Positions 52,958-61,690 of a stretch of 64,000 nt of DNA are shown piece after piece. The notes beneath the pieces were generated by a model. It had not been told where the DNA came from. It ran no database searches and saw nothing but the letters and a program-made list of their open reading frames with translations. The DNA is from an uncultured Bacteroidaceae bacterium. Lineage in GTDB: Bacteria > Bacteroidota > Bacteroidia > Bacteroidales > Bacteroidaceae. The stretch lies in the NCBI GenBank assembly GCA_905235305.1, contig CAJOLC010000005.1, positions 1 to 64,000 of the forward strand, written 5' to 3'. Made by a program: the position numbers and the translations under genes. How positions within the stretch are numbered: the stretch's first letter is position 1; every line of letters starts with the position of its first letter.

Positions 52958-53982
52958 TTCTTATCCTCCTTTCCGTTGACTTCGCCGAAACGTGTCGGCT
53001 TGCAATAGGTGTTGATGAGTGGGGTGAAGGCATTCATGATGAGGATGGCGAACGACATACCTTCTGGGTACGCGCCCCAGTAGCGTATGATGACGGTCAG
53101 CAGTCCAATGCATGTGCCGTAAATAAGCTGGCCTTTGGCCGTCATGGGCGACGTAACATAATCCGTTGCCATGAAGCATGCGCCGAGTATAAGGCCGCCG
53201 CTCATCAGCACAACGTGTGGCATGGCATATACTGGGTTGGCTATGTGCATGATGCCAGAGAAGACGAACACCGTGCCAAGAATGCTTACGGGGATGTGCC
53301 AGGTGATGATTTTGCGCCAAAGCATGAAGGCACAGCCCAGAAGAAGCAGCAAGGCGCTGACTTCGCCCAAAGAGCCTCCGGTCTGACCGATGAGCATGTC
53401 TGTCGCATCGGGCAGTTGCTGAAGTACCGACGGGTCGCCACTTGCGATGGCATTCTGCATGATGAAGAGAGGAGTCGCTGCTGTCTGTGCGTCGGTGTAG
53501 GCAGTGAGTTGGCCGCTTACGGGCCAGGTCGTCATCTGCACAGGGAAGCTGATGAGCAGGAAGACACGTCCCACGAGGGCCGGATTGAAAGGGTTCTGTC
53601 CGAGTCCGCCATAAGTCATCTTGCCGATGCCTATGGCGACAAGGGCTCCTATGATGATAATCCAGACGGGTAGATTGCTGGGCAGGTTGAAACCGAGCAG
53701 AAGACCTGTCAGGATGGCACTGCCGTCGCAGATGGAGTTGTCTGGACGCTTAAGCAGGAACTTCGTGATGGCCCACTCGAAGAGAACGCAGGAAATCACC
53801 GATGTGGCGAGCACGATGGCGGCTCCAAGTCCGAAGAACCAGAGGCTGGCAAGCAGTGCTGGCACGAGTGCGATGCAGACACCGTACATGTTACGGCTGA
53901 CGGAGTCGCCGCCGTGAACGTGGGGTGAAAGGGAAACTGTCAATTTATTTGCCATAACTTCAATACTGTTTTCAATGTTCAT
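52954..53982 (-). CDS. rnfD: Rnf complex membrane subunit RnfD
   Basis: The 342-residue protein has about nine membrane helices. It shows SPHVHGGDSVSRNMYGV at the start, GGLGQNPFNPALVGRVFLL, the probable FMN attachment Thr170 in TAATPLF, and GACFMATDYVTSP. RnfD holds a covalent flavin in the electron path. The ATG directly after the rnfC stop is used; the ATG of ANKLTVSLSP 30 bases later matches other family starts and may be the true one. Confidence 0.94.
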   Translation of the reverse strand: MNIENSIEVMANKLTVSLSPHVHGGDSVSRNMYGVCIALVPALLASLWFFGLGAAIVLATSVISCVLFEWAITKFLLKRPDNSICDGSAILTGLLLGFNLPSNLPVWIIIIGALVAIGIGKMTYGGLGQNPFNPALVGRVFLLISFPVQMTTWPVSGQLTAYTDAQTAATPLFIMQNAIASGDPSVLQQLPDATDMLIGQTGGSLGEVSALLLLLGCAFMLWRKIITWHIPVSILGTVFVFSGIMHIANPVYAMPHVVLMSGGLILGACFMATDYVTSPMTAKGQLIYGTCIGLLTVIIRYWGAYPEGMSFAILIMNAFTPLINTYCKPTRFGEVNGKEDKK

Positions 53983-55326
53983 TTATTTGGCTGCGCGGCT
54001 TTTGATGATGCCCATGACGGTTTGCTTGCCGATGCGAATCATGTCGAGCAGCGGGCGATGGCTCGGACAGGTGAACTGGCAGCTGCCACATTCTATGCAG
54101 CTCGTGATGTCGTTCTGTTCTGCGCCTTCCCAATCGGCCTTGTGGCTCATCTTACTGAGCAGGTAGGGTTCGAGTCCCATGGGGCAGGCGGTGACGCACT
54201 TGGCACAGCGGATGCATGGCTGCGGTGCGGTGCGGCGGGCTTCCTTGTCGTTCATGATGAGCAGACCGCTTGAGCCTTTGGTCATGGGGACATCAAGTCC
54301 GAGCAAGGCCTTGCCCATCATGGGGCCGCCACCAATGATCTTTCCTGTGTCTTCAGGAAGACCTCCGCACTCGTCGATGAGTTGCTGGAAGGGAGTACCA
54401 AGCCTTGCCTGCAGGTTGCTTGGTTGCTTGACGCTTTTTCCTGTGACGGTGATGATGCGGTCAATGAGGGGCCTGTTCTTCATGACGGCTTGATAGATGG
54501 CGAAGGCCGTGCCGACATTCTGGACGACTGCGCCCACGTTGATGGGGATGGCGGGTGGAGCGGGAACCTGTCTGCCGACGACGGCATCGATGAGTTGCTT
54601 CTCGCCTCCCTGGGGGTACTTCACTTTGAGGGGGACTATCTCGATGCCTTCGTAGGCTTGTGCCTTCTCGGTCATCAGGGCGATGGCATCGGGCTTGTTG
54701 TTTTCTATGCCGATGAATCCTTTTTCAACGTTCACGGCTTTCATGATGAGCTGTAGGCCGACGAGGATTTCCTCGGGGTGTTCCAGCATGAGACGATGGT
54801 CGGCTGTCAGGTACGGCTCACATTCCACGGCATTTATTATGACACACTCTGCCTTGCAACCTGGGGGCGGGGAGAGTTTCACGTGACAAGGGAAGGTGGC
54901 TCCACCCATGCCGACTATGCCTGCATTCTTAATCTTTTCTACGATTTCTTTGCTGTCGAGGTCCGGACGGTCTGCTAATCTGACGAGGGTAGAGGTGCGG
55001 TCGATGCTTTCTTCCCATTCGTCGCCTTCCACGTCCACGTAAACAGCCATCCGGCGTGTGCCGCTGGCGTCGAGGGCTACATCAATCTTTGCCACCTTGC
55101 CGCTCACACTACTGTGGATGGGGGCGCTGACAAAGCCGCCGGCTTCTGCCAACAAGGTTCCTACCTTCACCTCATCACCTTTCTTGACGATTGGCTTGGC
55201 GGGAGCTCCGATATGCTGGAACATGCTGAAGACGGCCTGTCTGGGCAGAGCTGCCTCGCGTATGGGGCTTGCGGCGGAAATCTTGTTTTCTTCGGGATGA
55301 ACGCCGCCTATCTTGAATGTTTTCAT
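53983..55326 (-). CDS. rnfC: Rnf complex subunit RnfC (NADH-binding, two 4Fe-4S)
   Basis: RnfC oxidises or reduces NAD at the cytoplasmic face. The 447 residues contain the FMN/NADH fold (GMGGATFPCHVKL, AVECEPYLTADHRLM) and two ferredoxin-type motifs, CIRCAKCVTACPMGLEP and CIECGSCQFTCPSHRPL, near the C-terminus. Nothing is missing. It starts two bases after rnfB ends. Confidence 0.96.
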   Translation of the reverse strand: MKTFKIGGVHPEENKISAASPIREAALPRQAVFSMFQHIGAPAKPIVKKGDEVKVGTLLAEAGGFVSAPIHSSVSGKVAKIDVALDASGTRRMAVYVDVEGDEWEESIDRTSTLVRLADRPDLDSKEIVEKIKNAGIVGMGGATFPCHVKLSPPPGCKAECVIINAVECEPYLTADHRLMLEHPEEILVGLQLIMKAVNVEKGFIGIENNKPDAIALMTEKAQAYEGIEIVPLKVKYPQGGEKQLIDAVVGRQVPAPPAIPINVGAVVQNVGTAFAIYQAVMKNRPLIDRIITVTGKSVKQPSNLQARLGTPFQQLIDECGGLPEDTGKIIGGGPMMGKALLGLDVPMTKGSSGLLIMNDKEARRTAPQPCIRCAKCVTACPMGLEPYLLSKMSHKADWEGAEQNDITSCIECGSCQFTCPSHRPLLDMIRIGKQTVMGIIKSRAAK

Positions 55327-55328
55327 GT

Positions 55329-56252
55329 TTATTCGGCTTTTGAGGGTTCAACTTCTTTTGTCGGCGTACTCAGGTTATTCTGATTACTCGGCGTGACGGG
55401 CTCCTCTTCCTTGGGTTTCCTGGGCGGGAAGTTAAAGCCGTGGATGGCTCCCTTCGGGCAAGCTTCCTCGCATTTCCTGCACATCTTGCACTTCTCGGCA
55501 TCAATGTGTGCCAGGTTGTTCTCGAGTGTGATGGCCTGGAACTTCTCGCAGGTCTTGACGCACTTGCCGCAGCCGATGCACGAAGCCTTGCAGACTTTGT
55601 TGGCCACGGCTCCTTTGTCCTTGTTGTTGCAGAGCACTACGACGCGCCGACCTTTCGGCCCCTTGAGGCGGATTTCAATGATGCCTCGCGGACAAGCCTT
55701 GGCACAAGCGCCGCATGCTGTGCACTTCTCTTCGTCCACCTCGGGCAGTCCTGTCTCGGGATTCATGCGGATGGCATCGAACTGACATTTGCTCACGCAG
55801 TCGCCGCACCCCAGACAACCGAAGCCACATCCCGTTTCGCCCATGCCGGTCATCTGCTGTACGCGGCAGCTCTTCACGCCGTCGAACTGTACGAGACGTG
55901 GACGGTTCTCGCATGTGCCGTTGCAACGAACGACTGCGACTTTCGGGGCAGAGGCCTCGACGCTTAGGCCGAGGATGTCGGCCACCTGCTGCATGACGGG
56001 CTGCCCTCCCACGGGACAGAGCTTGCCTTCCAGGCTTCCGCCGTCGGCTGCCTTGACACAAGCGGCTGCAAATCCCGCGCATCCCGGATAGCCGCAACCG
56101 CCGCAGTTTGCCTGAGGCAGGACAGAACTCACCTGTCCGATGCGGGGATCTTCATGCACAGCAAACTTGTGCGAGACGACATACAGGATTATCGCCGAGG
56201 CAAGTCCGATGAGTCCCAACACACATACTGCAATCAGAATTACATTCACCAT
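55329..56252 (-). CDS. rnfB: Rnf complex ferredoxin-type subunit RnfB
   Basis: RnfB is the entry point for reduced ferredoxin. One N-terminal helix is followed by the CGGCGYPGCAGFA cluster motif (about 50-62), a CLGCGDCVSKC motif and further ferredoxin motifs (CTACGACAKACP, CIGCGKCVKTC, CRKCEEACP), giving at least three 4Fe-4S sites plus the N-terminal one. The 307 residues end in a Pro/Thr/Glu-rich tail. It is 40 bases downstream of the rseC-like gene. Confidence 0.96.
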   Translation of the reverse strand: MVNVILIAVCVLGLIGLASAIILYVVSHKFAVHEDPRIGQVSSVLPQANCGGCGYPGCAGFAAACVKAADGGSLEGKLCPVGGQPVMQQVADILGLSVEASAPKVAVVRCNGTCENRPRLVQFDGVKSCRVQQMTGMGETGCGFGCLGCGDCVSKCQFDAIRMNPETGLPEVDEEKCTACGACAKACPRGIIEIRLKGPKGRRVVVLCNNKDKGAVANKVCKASCIGCGKCVKTCEKFQAITLENNLAHIDAEKCKMCRKCEEACPKGAIHGFNFPPRKPKEEEPVTPSNQNNLSTPTKEVEPSKAE

Positions 56253-56292
56253 GTTGATTTGTTATTTGAAGATTTACTTTTCTGTCGTTCTT

Positions 56293-56718
56293 TCATGGCT
56301 CTCGCCTGCTTTCTATTCTGAACTCGAACCGTCTGTTCAGCTTGTCTTTCAGGAGGCGGAGCACGACGTAGTAGAGAGCCAGAGCCGTCAAGGCGGCCAG
56401 TGCGCCGTGTAGTTCCCCACAGCAGCTCGTCACGATGAAGAGCACGACAAGCATCAGCACGAGCGGGACGATGTATGCCAGGACGCTTGCCCTCAGCCCT
56501 TGCCGGACGGAGCCTGCAATCTCGACGGTGCTGCCCACCTCAAGGGTGGGGTAGTGTCCCCTGACTTCCACGAGCTTTTCTTTGCTCTCGCTGCTGCGGC
56601 ACAGCTGTCGCGCGCTGCAACTGCTGCAGGCTGATGTCTGCAGGATACGAATCAGGCAGCTCTCTTTCCCTACATGTTCCACGATGCCTCTGTGGCGAAC
56701 CGTCTCTTGATAACTCAT
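56293..56718 (-). CDS. RseC/MucC-like membrane protein heading the rnf operon
   Basis: The 141-residue protein carries CSSCSARQLC (a likely Fe-S or redox Cys motif) and two hydrophobic helices (VLAYIVPLVLMLVVLFIV and ALAALTALALYYVVLRLL), the RseC/MucC layout. RseC-type proteins occur with Rnf in many bacteria and are tied to the SoxR reducing system in E. coli. Start at MSYQET because the longer frame begins inside the promoter box. Confidence 0.9.
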   Translation of the reverse strand: MSYQETVRHRGIVEHVGKESCLIRILQTSACSSCSARQLCRSSESKEKLVEVRGHYPTLEVGSTVEIAGSVRQGLRASVLAYIVPLVLMLVVLFIVTSCCGELHGALAALTALALYYVVLRLLKDKLNRRFEFRIESRREP

Positions 56719-56736
56719 TTCGCTTATAAAGTCGCA

Positions 56737-56744
56737 CAAAGATA
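56737..56744 (-). promoter_or_regulatory. -7 promoter box of the rseC-rnfBCDGEA operon
   Basis: Minus strand TATCTTTG, 18 bases before the start codon at 56718. Confidence 0.7.
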
Positions 56745-56908
56745 TGACTTTTTTCGCTTAGTACCTAATTATAATTATAATGTTTTTGCAAATACGAGAA
56801 AAATAACAAAAAATAGTGCGTCTTTGAACAAGATAAACGCCGCCGGCAGTGAAAGAAGCCGCCATTTCGCCAGAAGCTTCAGCCCGACACAAGTCGAGTT
56901 TGTCAGCG

Positions 56909-57092
56909 CGACGCGTCCCTATTGTCGGAGCGACGCGTCCCTATTGCCAGCGCGACACGTCCCTGTTGCCAGCGCGACGCGTCCCTATTGTCGGAGCGAC
57001 ACGTCCCTATTTGCAGCGCGACTAAAGGACTAAAAAAACGCCACATTATAAACAAAAGGGGCTTATTGGTCGTTTTATTACCGGAGACCAAT
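56909..57092 (+). repeat. 22-bp array element H (GACGCGTC family) with conserved tail
   Basis: Five 22-base units start at 56909, 56931, 56953, 56975 and 56997, with CGACGCGTCCCTATTG or a near variant and alternating ends TCGGAG and CCAGCG. The tail at 57019-57092 (GACTAAAGGACTAA, CACATTATAAACAA, TTACCGGAGACCAAT) matches the tail of element C in the opposite direction. It lies between divergent rseC and ispE; the rest of this 548-base gap shows only promoters. Confidence 0.9.
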
Positions 57093-57197
57093 GAAAGTAA
57101 ACGGAATTACCGATTCGTTTCCATGCTGTCACCATTCGCATTTCCCTTTTTTCTCCTTTTCCCCGTCTCCCGCCTTCGCTCATTCAACTTTTTTTCA

Positions 57198-57205
57198 TAC
57201 CTTTG
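57198..57205 (+). promoter_or_regulatory. -7 promoter box of ispE
   Basis: TACCTTTG followed by C, 61 bases before the ATG; excludes the long upstream frame that begins in the repeat array. Confidence 0.7.
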
Positions 57206-57266
57206 CAGAGCAAACATCACTGAACGCCGAAATGGTGGGAAGCAGGAAAAACGTAAAACATCAAGG

Positions 57267-58094
57267 ATGAACACACCTTACTACATCAAAGCAGGCTGCA
57301 AGATTAACCTCGGCCTGAACATCATCGAACGTCGCCCGGACGGCTATCACAATATAGAAACCATCTTCTATCCCGTCCCGCTCTACGACGAGATAACCGT
57401 CAGGGAGCAGGCCGGCAGCGAAGATGTCCTCATCCTGGACGGCATGCCGCTGGAGGGGGAAGTGCAGGACAACTTGGTGCTGAAAGCAGTCCGCCTGCTC
57501 CGGAACGAGGGCTACGACGTCCCGCCACTGAACATCAGCCTCCGCAAAATCATTCCCAGCGGGGCAGGCCTCGGCGGAGGAAGCAGCGATGCAGCCCAGA
57601 TGGTGAGGGCCGTCTCGGAACTCTGCGACCTCTCTCTCTCGGAAAAAAGGATGAGGGAACTCGTCGGCAGGCTGGGCGCAGACTGTCCGTTCTTCATCAG
57701 TCCACAGCCCTTGTTTGCCGAAGGGACTGGAGATGTCTTCACGCCTCTCTCGTTGAACCTGGGCGGATGGTACCTGATGCTCGTGAAGCCGGCAGTACAT
57801 GTCTCCACCCGCGAAGCCTATGCCGGCGTCAGTCCACACAAGCCAGCCTGTTCGTTGCTCCAGACATCGACGCTGCCGGTAGGGCAGTGGGAGGGCAGGA
57901 TGACGAATGATTTCGAGGCGAACATCTTCAGGAACTATCCCTTGCTTCGCGAGATAAAAGAGAAACTGTACAGTCGGGGAGCCGCCTATGCCTCGATGAG
58001 CGGCAGCGGCAGTACCATCTTCGGCCTCTTCCGCTCGCGTCCCGACTGCGAGCACACCTTTGAAGGGCACTTCACGTTCGTCTGTCAGCTATAA
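57267..58094 (+). CDS. ispE: 4-diphosphocytidyl-2-C-methyl-D-erythritol kinase IspE
   Basis: IspE is the fourth enzyme of the MEP isoprenoid pathway. The 275-residue GHMP kinase begins YYIKAGCKINLGLNIIERRP with DGYHN, has the ATP loop PSGAGLGGGSSDAA, and ends with the third motif ASMSGSGSTIFGLF. The isoprenoid product also supplies the MenA tail. Its last 6 bases overlap the convergent brkB-like gene. Confidence 0.96.
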   Translation: MNTPYYIKAGCKINLGLNIIERRPDGYHNIETIFYPVPLYDEITVREQAGSEDVLILDGMPLEGEVQDNLVLKAVRLLRNEGYDVPPLNISLRKIIPSGAGLGGGSSDAAQMVRAVSELCDLSLSEKRMRELVGRLGADCPFFISPQPLFAEGTGDVFTPLSLNLGGWYLMLVKPAVHVSTREAYAGVSPHKPACSLLQTSTLPVGQWEGRMTNDFEANIFRNYPLLREIKEKLYSRGAAYASMSGSGSTIFGLFRSRPDCEHTFEGHFTFVCQL

Positions 58095-59363
58095 GTCAAT
58101 CAGGAGAGCATCCTTGTTTTCATATCGGAGACTGCGCAGGGCGTCCCATTCCGGCGTGCCGGTCTGCCAGACAAGCGACGGGTTTTCTATGCCGTGGGAA
58201 TCGATGCGACGTGTCACCATGCCCACCGTGATGCGATGAATGTCGATGGCCGGCAGGTAATGTGGCTCATCGCCCGGTTCGTCGCGCGCCTCGACGAGGA
58301 GCTGAATCTCCTTCAGCTCCGTGAGAAGAATGCCGACAAGACTGTCGGGCAGATGCGTGTCGACAGCTAAACGATGCGCCGTAAACGGCTTCAGGCCGTT
58401 GGAGAAATGCTTGCAGATGCGGCTCATCAGCAGAAGGATGAGCGTGTCACGGTAGCGCCGGCTCAGCTCGTCACTGATGCGCTCGAAGGCGTAGGCGTGT
58501 ATGTTCTGGTTGGCATAGCAGAGTTGTGCCCCGAACAGACAGATGCACCATGAAATCTGCATCCATAACATGAACAAGGGAATCGCGGCAAACGAACCGT
58601 AGATGGCGTTGTAGGCACTCAGCTTGATCTGATAATGCACGTATACCCACTCGACAGCCATGAACACGGTACCCGTCAGGATGCTTGGCAAGATGGTGTT
58701 CTTCCACTTGACACGCGTGTTGGGCATCAGCGTGAAAAGCAACATAAAGACGACGATTGCCAAGAAAACCGGAGAAACGTGCAGAATGAAGGTCATCGTC
58801 TTGCTGAAAACCTGGGCGTCCGGCAAGAAGGTTCGGAAGGTCTGCAGGAATAAACCGAGGCCGCTCGTAATGATTATAATGAAGGGAAGAAGCAGGAAGA
58901 CGCCGAAGTAGTCGATAATCTGGCGGGAAATGCTCCGCGAACGCTTCACGTACCATATCGTGTTGAAGGCCTCCTCGATGTTTGCAGTAAGAGAAAGCAA
59001 CGTGTAAAGCAGGAAAACCAGACCAATGCCGATGAAGACGCCGCCCTGTGTATGGCTCAGGTATGAGTCGACAAAGTAGAGGATTGAATCGACGATGTCG
59101 GGATTCGCCTCCAGAGAACTCCTCAGCTTTTCTTCAATGATCGCGTCAAAGCCAAAGCCTCTGCCAATGGCAAAGATGATGGCAAGTACGGGAACGGCTG
59201 CAAGCATGCTGCTGTAGGTGAGGGCAGATGCATAGTTCAGGATGCGGTTCTTCCGGATACATTCATATGTGATGACGAACCGCTTCAGCAGCCACAGCCC
59301 CGACTTCTCCAGGAAGGTCAGGTGCTTCTCATTGACGCTCCATATATGTTCTATACTTACCAT
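58089..59363 (-). CDS. YihY/BrkB-family membrane protein
   Basis: Six membrane helices in residues 40-300 include NYASALTYSSMLAAVPVLAI at the first and FNTIWYVKRSRSISRQI, PNTRVKWKNTILPSILTGT and YGSFAAIPLFMLWMQISW in the conserved core, the BrkB/YihY signature. A cytoplasmic C-terminal part (about 315-424) looks like a winged-helix region with a short tail. Transport function has been proposed for the family but not settled. It runs convergent with ispE. Confidence 0.9.
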   Translation of the reverse strand: MVSIEHIWSVNEKHLTFLEKSGLWLLKRFVITYECIRKNRILNYASALTYSSMLAAVPVLAIIFAIGRGFGFDAIIEEKLRSSLEANPDIVDSILYFVDSYLSHTQGGVFIGIGLVFLLYTLLSLTANIEEAFNTIWYVKRSRSISRQIIDYFGVFLLLPFIIIITSGLGLFLQTFRTFLPDAQVFSKTMTFILHVSPVFLAIVVFMLLFTLMPNTRVKWKNTILPSILTGTVFMAVEWVYVHYQIKLSAYNAIYGSFAAIPLFMLWMQISWCICLFGAQLCYANQNIHAYAFERISDELSRRYRDTLILLLMSRICKHFSNGLKPFTAHRLAVDTHLPDSLVGILLTELKEIQLLVEARDEPGDEPHYLPAIDIHRITVGMVTRRIDSHGIENPSLVWQTGTPEWDALRSLRYENKDALLIDL

Positions 59364-59388
59364 ATGCTGTCGTGCAGAAAAGAAAAGG

Positions 59389-59738
59389 CAGTGAACCTGT
59401 AAGCCGGGTTCTGTCTCCTCGTGAAAGGATGCTTGTCATTTATCTACGAACAGCGTCACCACTGCCCTCTATCGTTCTACCCTCCGGCTTGGACGGGCCG
59501 CCCTCTCTTGAGACGCCGGTTTACATGAACTTTCAACTCCCGGAGTGCACAGCATTGACATCACTGCCAACCTGGTGAGCTCTTGCCTCACCTTCTCACC
59601 CTTACCTTGACGGCGGTTGTTTTCTTCTGCACTTACTGACCCTTGCGGACCTCTTCCCGTTAGGAAGCGGGATGCCCTTTGTTGCCCGGACTTTCCTCTC
59701 CCCACTAAAGGCAGCGACAAGCCGGTTCACTGTCTGTT
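59389..59738 (-). ncRNA. rnpB: RNase P RNA (type A)
   Basis: On the minus strand the RNA contains GAGGAAAGTCCGGGC (P4 and CR-I) near the 5' end and ACAGAACCCGGCTTA (CR-V/P4 partner) near the 3' end. The ends pair through CAGTGAACC and GGTTCACTG (P1). A type A order of helices, CGCAAGGGTCAG and AGAGAGGGCGGCCCG segments fit. About 350 bases is normal. Ends are approximate. It processes tRNA 5' leaders. A promoter box lies 8 bases upstream and TTTTCTTTT follows. Confidence 0.95.
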
Positions 59739-59745
59739 TCGGGTG

Positions 59746-59753
59746 CAAAGATA
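59746..59753 (-). promoter_or_regulatory. -7 promoter box of rnpB
   Basis: Minus strand TATCTTTG followed by CAC, about 8 bases before the predicted 5' end. Confidence 0.7.
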
Positions 59754-59954
59754 TAAATAAGTACGCGAATCTCAAAGGGAAAAGATTATTTTTTGCAGCT
59801 ATCCGCATCATACTGCCGGCAAAGTTCCTAAATGCAGGCGGCTGGAGAAATGTCGCCACACGTTTCCTTTGCCAAGTTCTCAGCTTTACCCGGCCGGAAC
59901 ATTGTCATGTTTGGATGAGAAAGACGGGTGTCAGGCTCTTTTTCCTGCCATCTG

Positions 59955-59972
59955 AAAGGGTCGCGACCCTTT
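59955..59972. other. 18-base perfect palindrome in the rnpB-htrA gap
   Basis: AAAGGGTCGCGACCCTTT is self-complementary over all 18 bases, with TGCCA and TGGCA just outside it. It may be a regulator site or a hairpin. The remaining 59754-60113 stretch shows no gene. Confidence 0.6.
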
Positions 59973-60113
59973 GGCATCGTTTTTGTACATGCTCTTTCAG
60001 CAGGTGATTAATAAAGTTGAAAAACGAAAATGGAAATTTGAAAGATAGTTAAGCGACACTACGAGTGTGTTAAAGATTGGGAATAAAAAGTAGAGCATAA
60101 TGTAAAATGTGTA

Positions 60114-60121
60114 TACATTTG
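60114..60121 (+). promoter_or_regulatory. -7 promoter box of the htrA-like gene
   Basis: TACATTTG followed by C, 48 bases before the ATG at 60170; a longer frame starting at 60107 is rejected because it begins before the box. Confidence 0.6.
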
Positions 60122-60169
60122 CAGCGAGAAACAACAAACAAATTCATAAACCTAAAACTCAATAGAACT

Positions 60170-61672
60170 ATGAAACAGACAACAAAGAATTGGCTTGGCG
60201 CAGCCCTTCTCATCTTGGGCAGCAGTGCAGTAACAGGTGCTGTTGTAAGAGGCACGGCATCAAACCGGCAGCCTCTCTCCTCGGAACCGGCAGCTTCAGC
60301 AGCTGCTCCGGCAGCCTCCGCTGCTCCCGTCGGTGGTTATGTCGATTTGACTTCCGCCGCTGAAAGTGCCGTGGGTTCTGTAGTATATATTAAGGTAACG
60401 CAGACGGGCAAGACGCAACGCGTGCAGATTCAAGACCCGCTCAGCGACTTCTTTGGCGACTTCTTCGGATTCGGCGGCAGGGGCGGACAATTTCAACAGC
60501 GCGAATACAAGCAGCCCGACCGTCATGCTGCCGGCAGCGGCGTGATTATCTCGAACGATGGCTATATCGTGACGAACAACCACGTTGTAGGCGAGGCCGA
60601 CGAGATCGAGGTGAAGCTCAACGACAATCGTGAGTTCAAGGGCCGCATCATTGGTTGCGATGCCACTACAGACCTGGCGCTCATCAAGATTGATGCCAAG
60701 GACTTGCCTGCCATCAAGATTGGAAACAGCGACGACCTGAAGCTCGGCCAGTGGGTGCTTGCAGTGGGCAACCCCTTCAACCTGACCAGTACCGTCACGG
60801 CTGGTATCGTCAGCGCAAAGGCTCGTACGCTTGGCGCAAACGGCATCGAGAGCTTCATCCAGACCGATGCTGCTATCAACAGCGGCAACTCGGGCGGTGC
60901 CCTCGTCAACGAACACGGCGAACTTGTCGGCATTAATGCCATGCTCTACAGTCAGACGGGCAGTTACAGCGGCTACGGCTTCGCGATTCCCACCAGCATC
61001 ATGAACAAGGTGGTGGGCGACCTCAAAGTATACGGCACTGTACAGCGCGCCATCCTCGGCGTGCAGGGTATGGACGTCTCGAACTGGATAGATAGTGAAA
61101 AGGCCAAAGGCAACGACCCGGACCTCGATGTGGTAGAAGGCGTCTATGTGGACAAGGTGACTGATGCAAGTGCAGCCGAAGAGGCAGGACTGGAGAAAGG
61201 TGATGTCGTGACAGAATTTGATGGAAAGCATATCACCAAGATGTCTGAACTACAGGAAGCAATCGCCCAGCATCGTCCGGGAGATAAAGTGAGCATCACC
61301 TACAAGCGTGGTAAGAAAGAGCATAAGATCAATGTTACTCTGAGAAATACTCAAGGCACAACCAAGGTGATGGAAGAGGTTGACCTCGACCAGATGGGCG
61401 TCGCTCTCAAGCCTATCAGCGAAGAAGAACAGAAATCTCTCGGCATCAACTACGGCCTGACAGTAACGGCAATCCGTAACGGCAAGATGAAAACCGCCGG
61501 AGCTGCCAAGGGTACCATCATCCTGCAAGTCAATGACCAGAAGATGCAGACGGTAGAGAATTGGGAAGAAGCCGTGAAGAGTGCTAACCAAAGTACCGAC
61601 CGCACACTCTGGATCAAGGCTATCACGCCAAGCGGCCGCAAGGTAAGCTATGTAATCGAACTGGACGAATAA
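60170..61672 (+). CDS. periplasmic serine protease of the HtrA/DegP family
   Basis: The 500-residue protein has a signal or anchor segment (LGAALLILGSSAVTGAVV), an Ala/Pro linker (36-58), a trypsin-like domain with His138 (VTNNHVVG), Asp168 (TTDLALIK) and Ser241 (NSGNSGGAL), and two PDZ domains (about 290-385 and 400-500, with GLEKGDVVTEFDGK and LQVNDQKMQTVENW). It degrades or refolds misfolded envelope proteins under stress. No sigma-E type site is visible. A terminator follows. Confidence 0.96.
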   Translation: MKQTTKNWLGAALLILGSSAVTGAVVRGTASNRQPLSSEPAASAAAPAASAAPVGGYVDLTSAAESAVGSVVYIKVTQTGKTQRVQIQDPLSDFFGDFFGFGGRGGQFQQREYKQPDRHAAGSGVIISNDGYIVTNNHVVGEADEIEVKLNDNREFKGRIIGCDATTDLALIKIDAKDLPAIKIGNSDDLKLGQWVLAVGNPFNLTSTVTAGIVSAKARTLGANGIESFIQTDAAINSGNSGGALVNEHGELVGINAMLYSQTGSYSGYGFAIPTSIMNKVVGDLKVYGTVQRAILGVQGMDVSNWIDSEKAKGNDPDLDVVEGVYVDKVTDASAAEEAGLEKGDVVTEFDGKHITKMSELQEAIAQHRPGDKVSITYKRGKKEHKINVTLRNTQGTTKVMEEVDLDQMGVALKPISEEEQKSLGINYGLTVTAIRNGKMKTAGAAKGTIILQVNDQKMQTVENWEEAVKSANQSTDRTLWIKAITPSGRKVSYVIELDE

Positions 61673-61690
61673 TCTTCGTAAAGAATAGGA

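Noticed and set aside
56922..57266. 115-codon upstream extension of ispE
   Set aside because: It is encoded by the 22-bp array and tail and precedes the ispE promoter box, so the start at 57267 is used.
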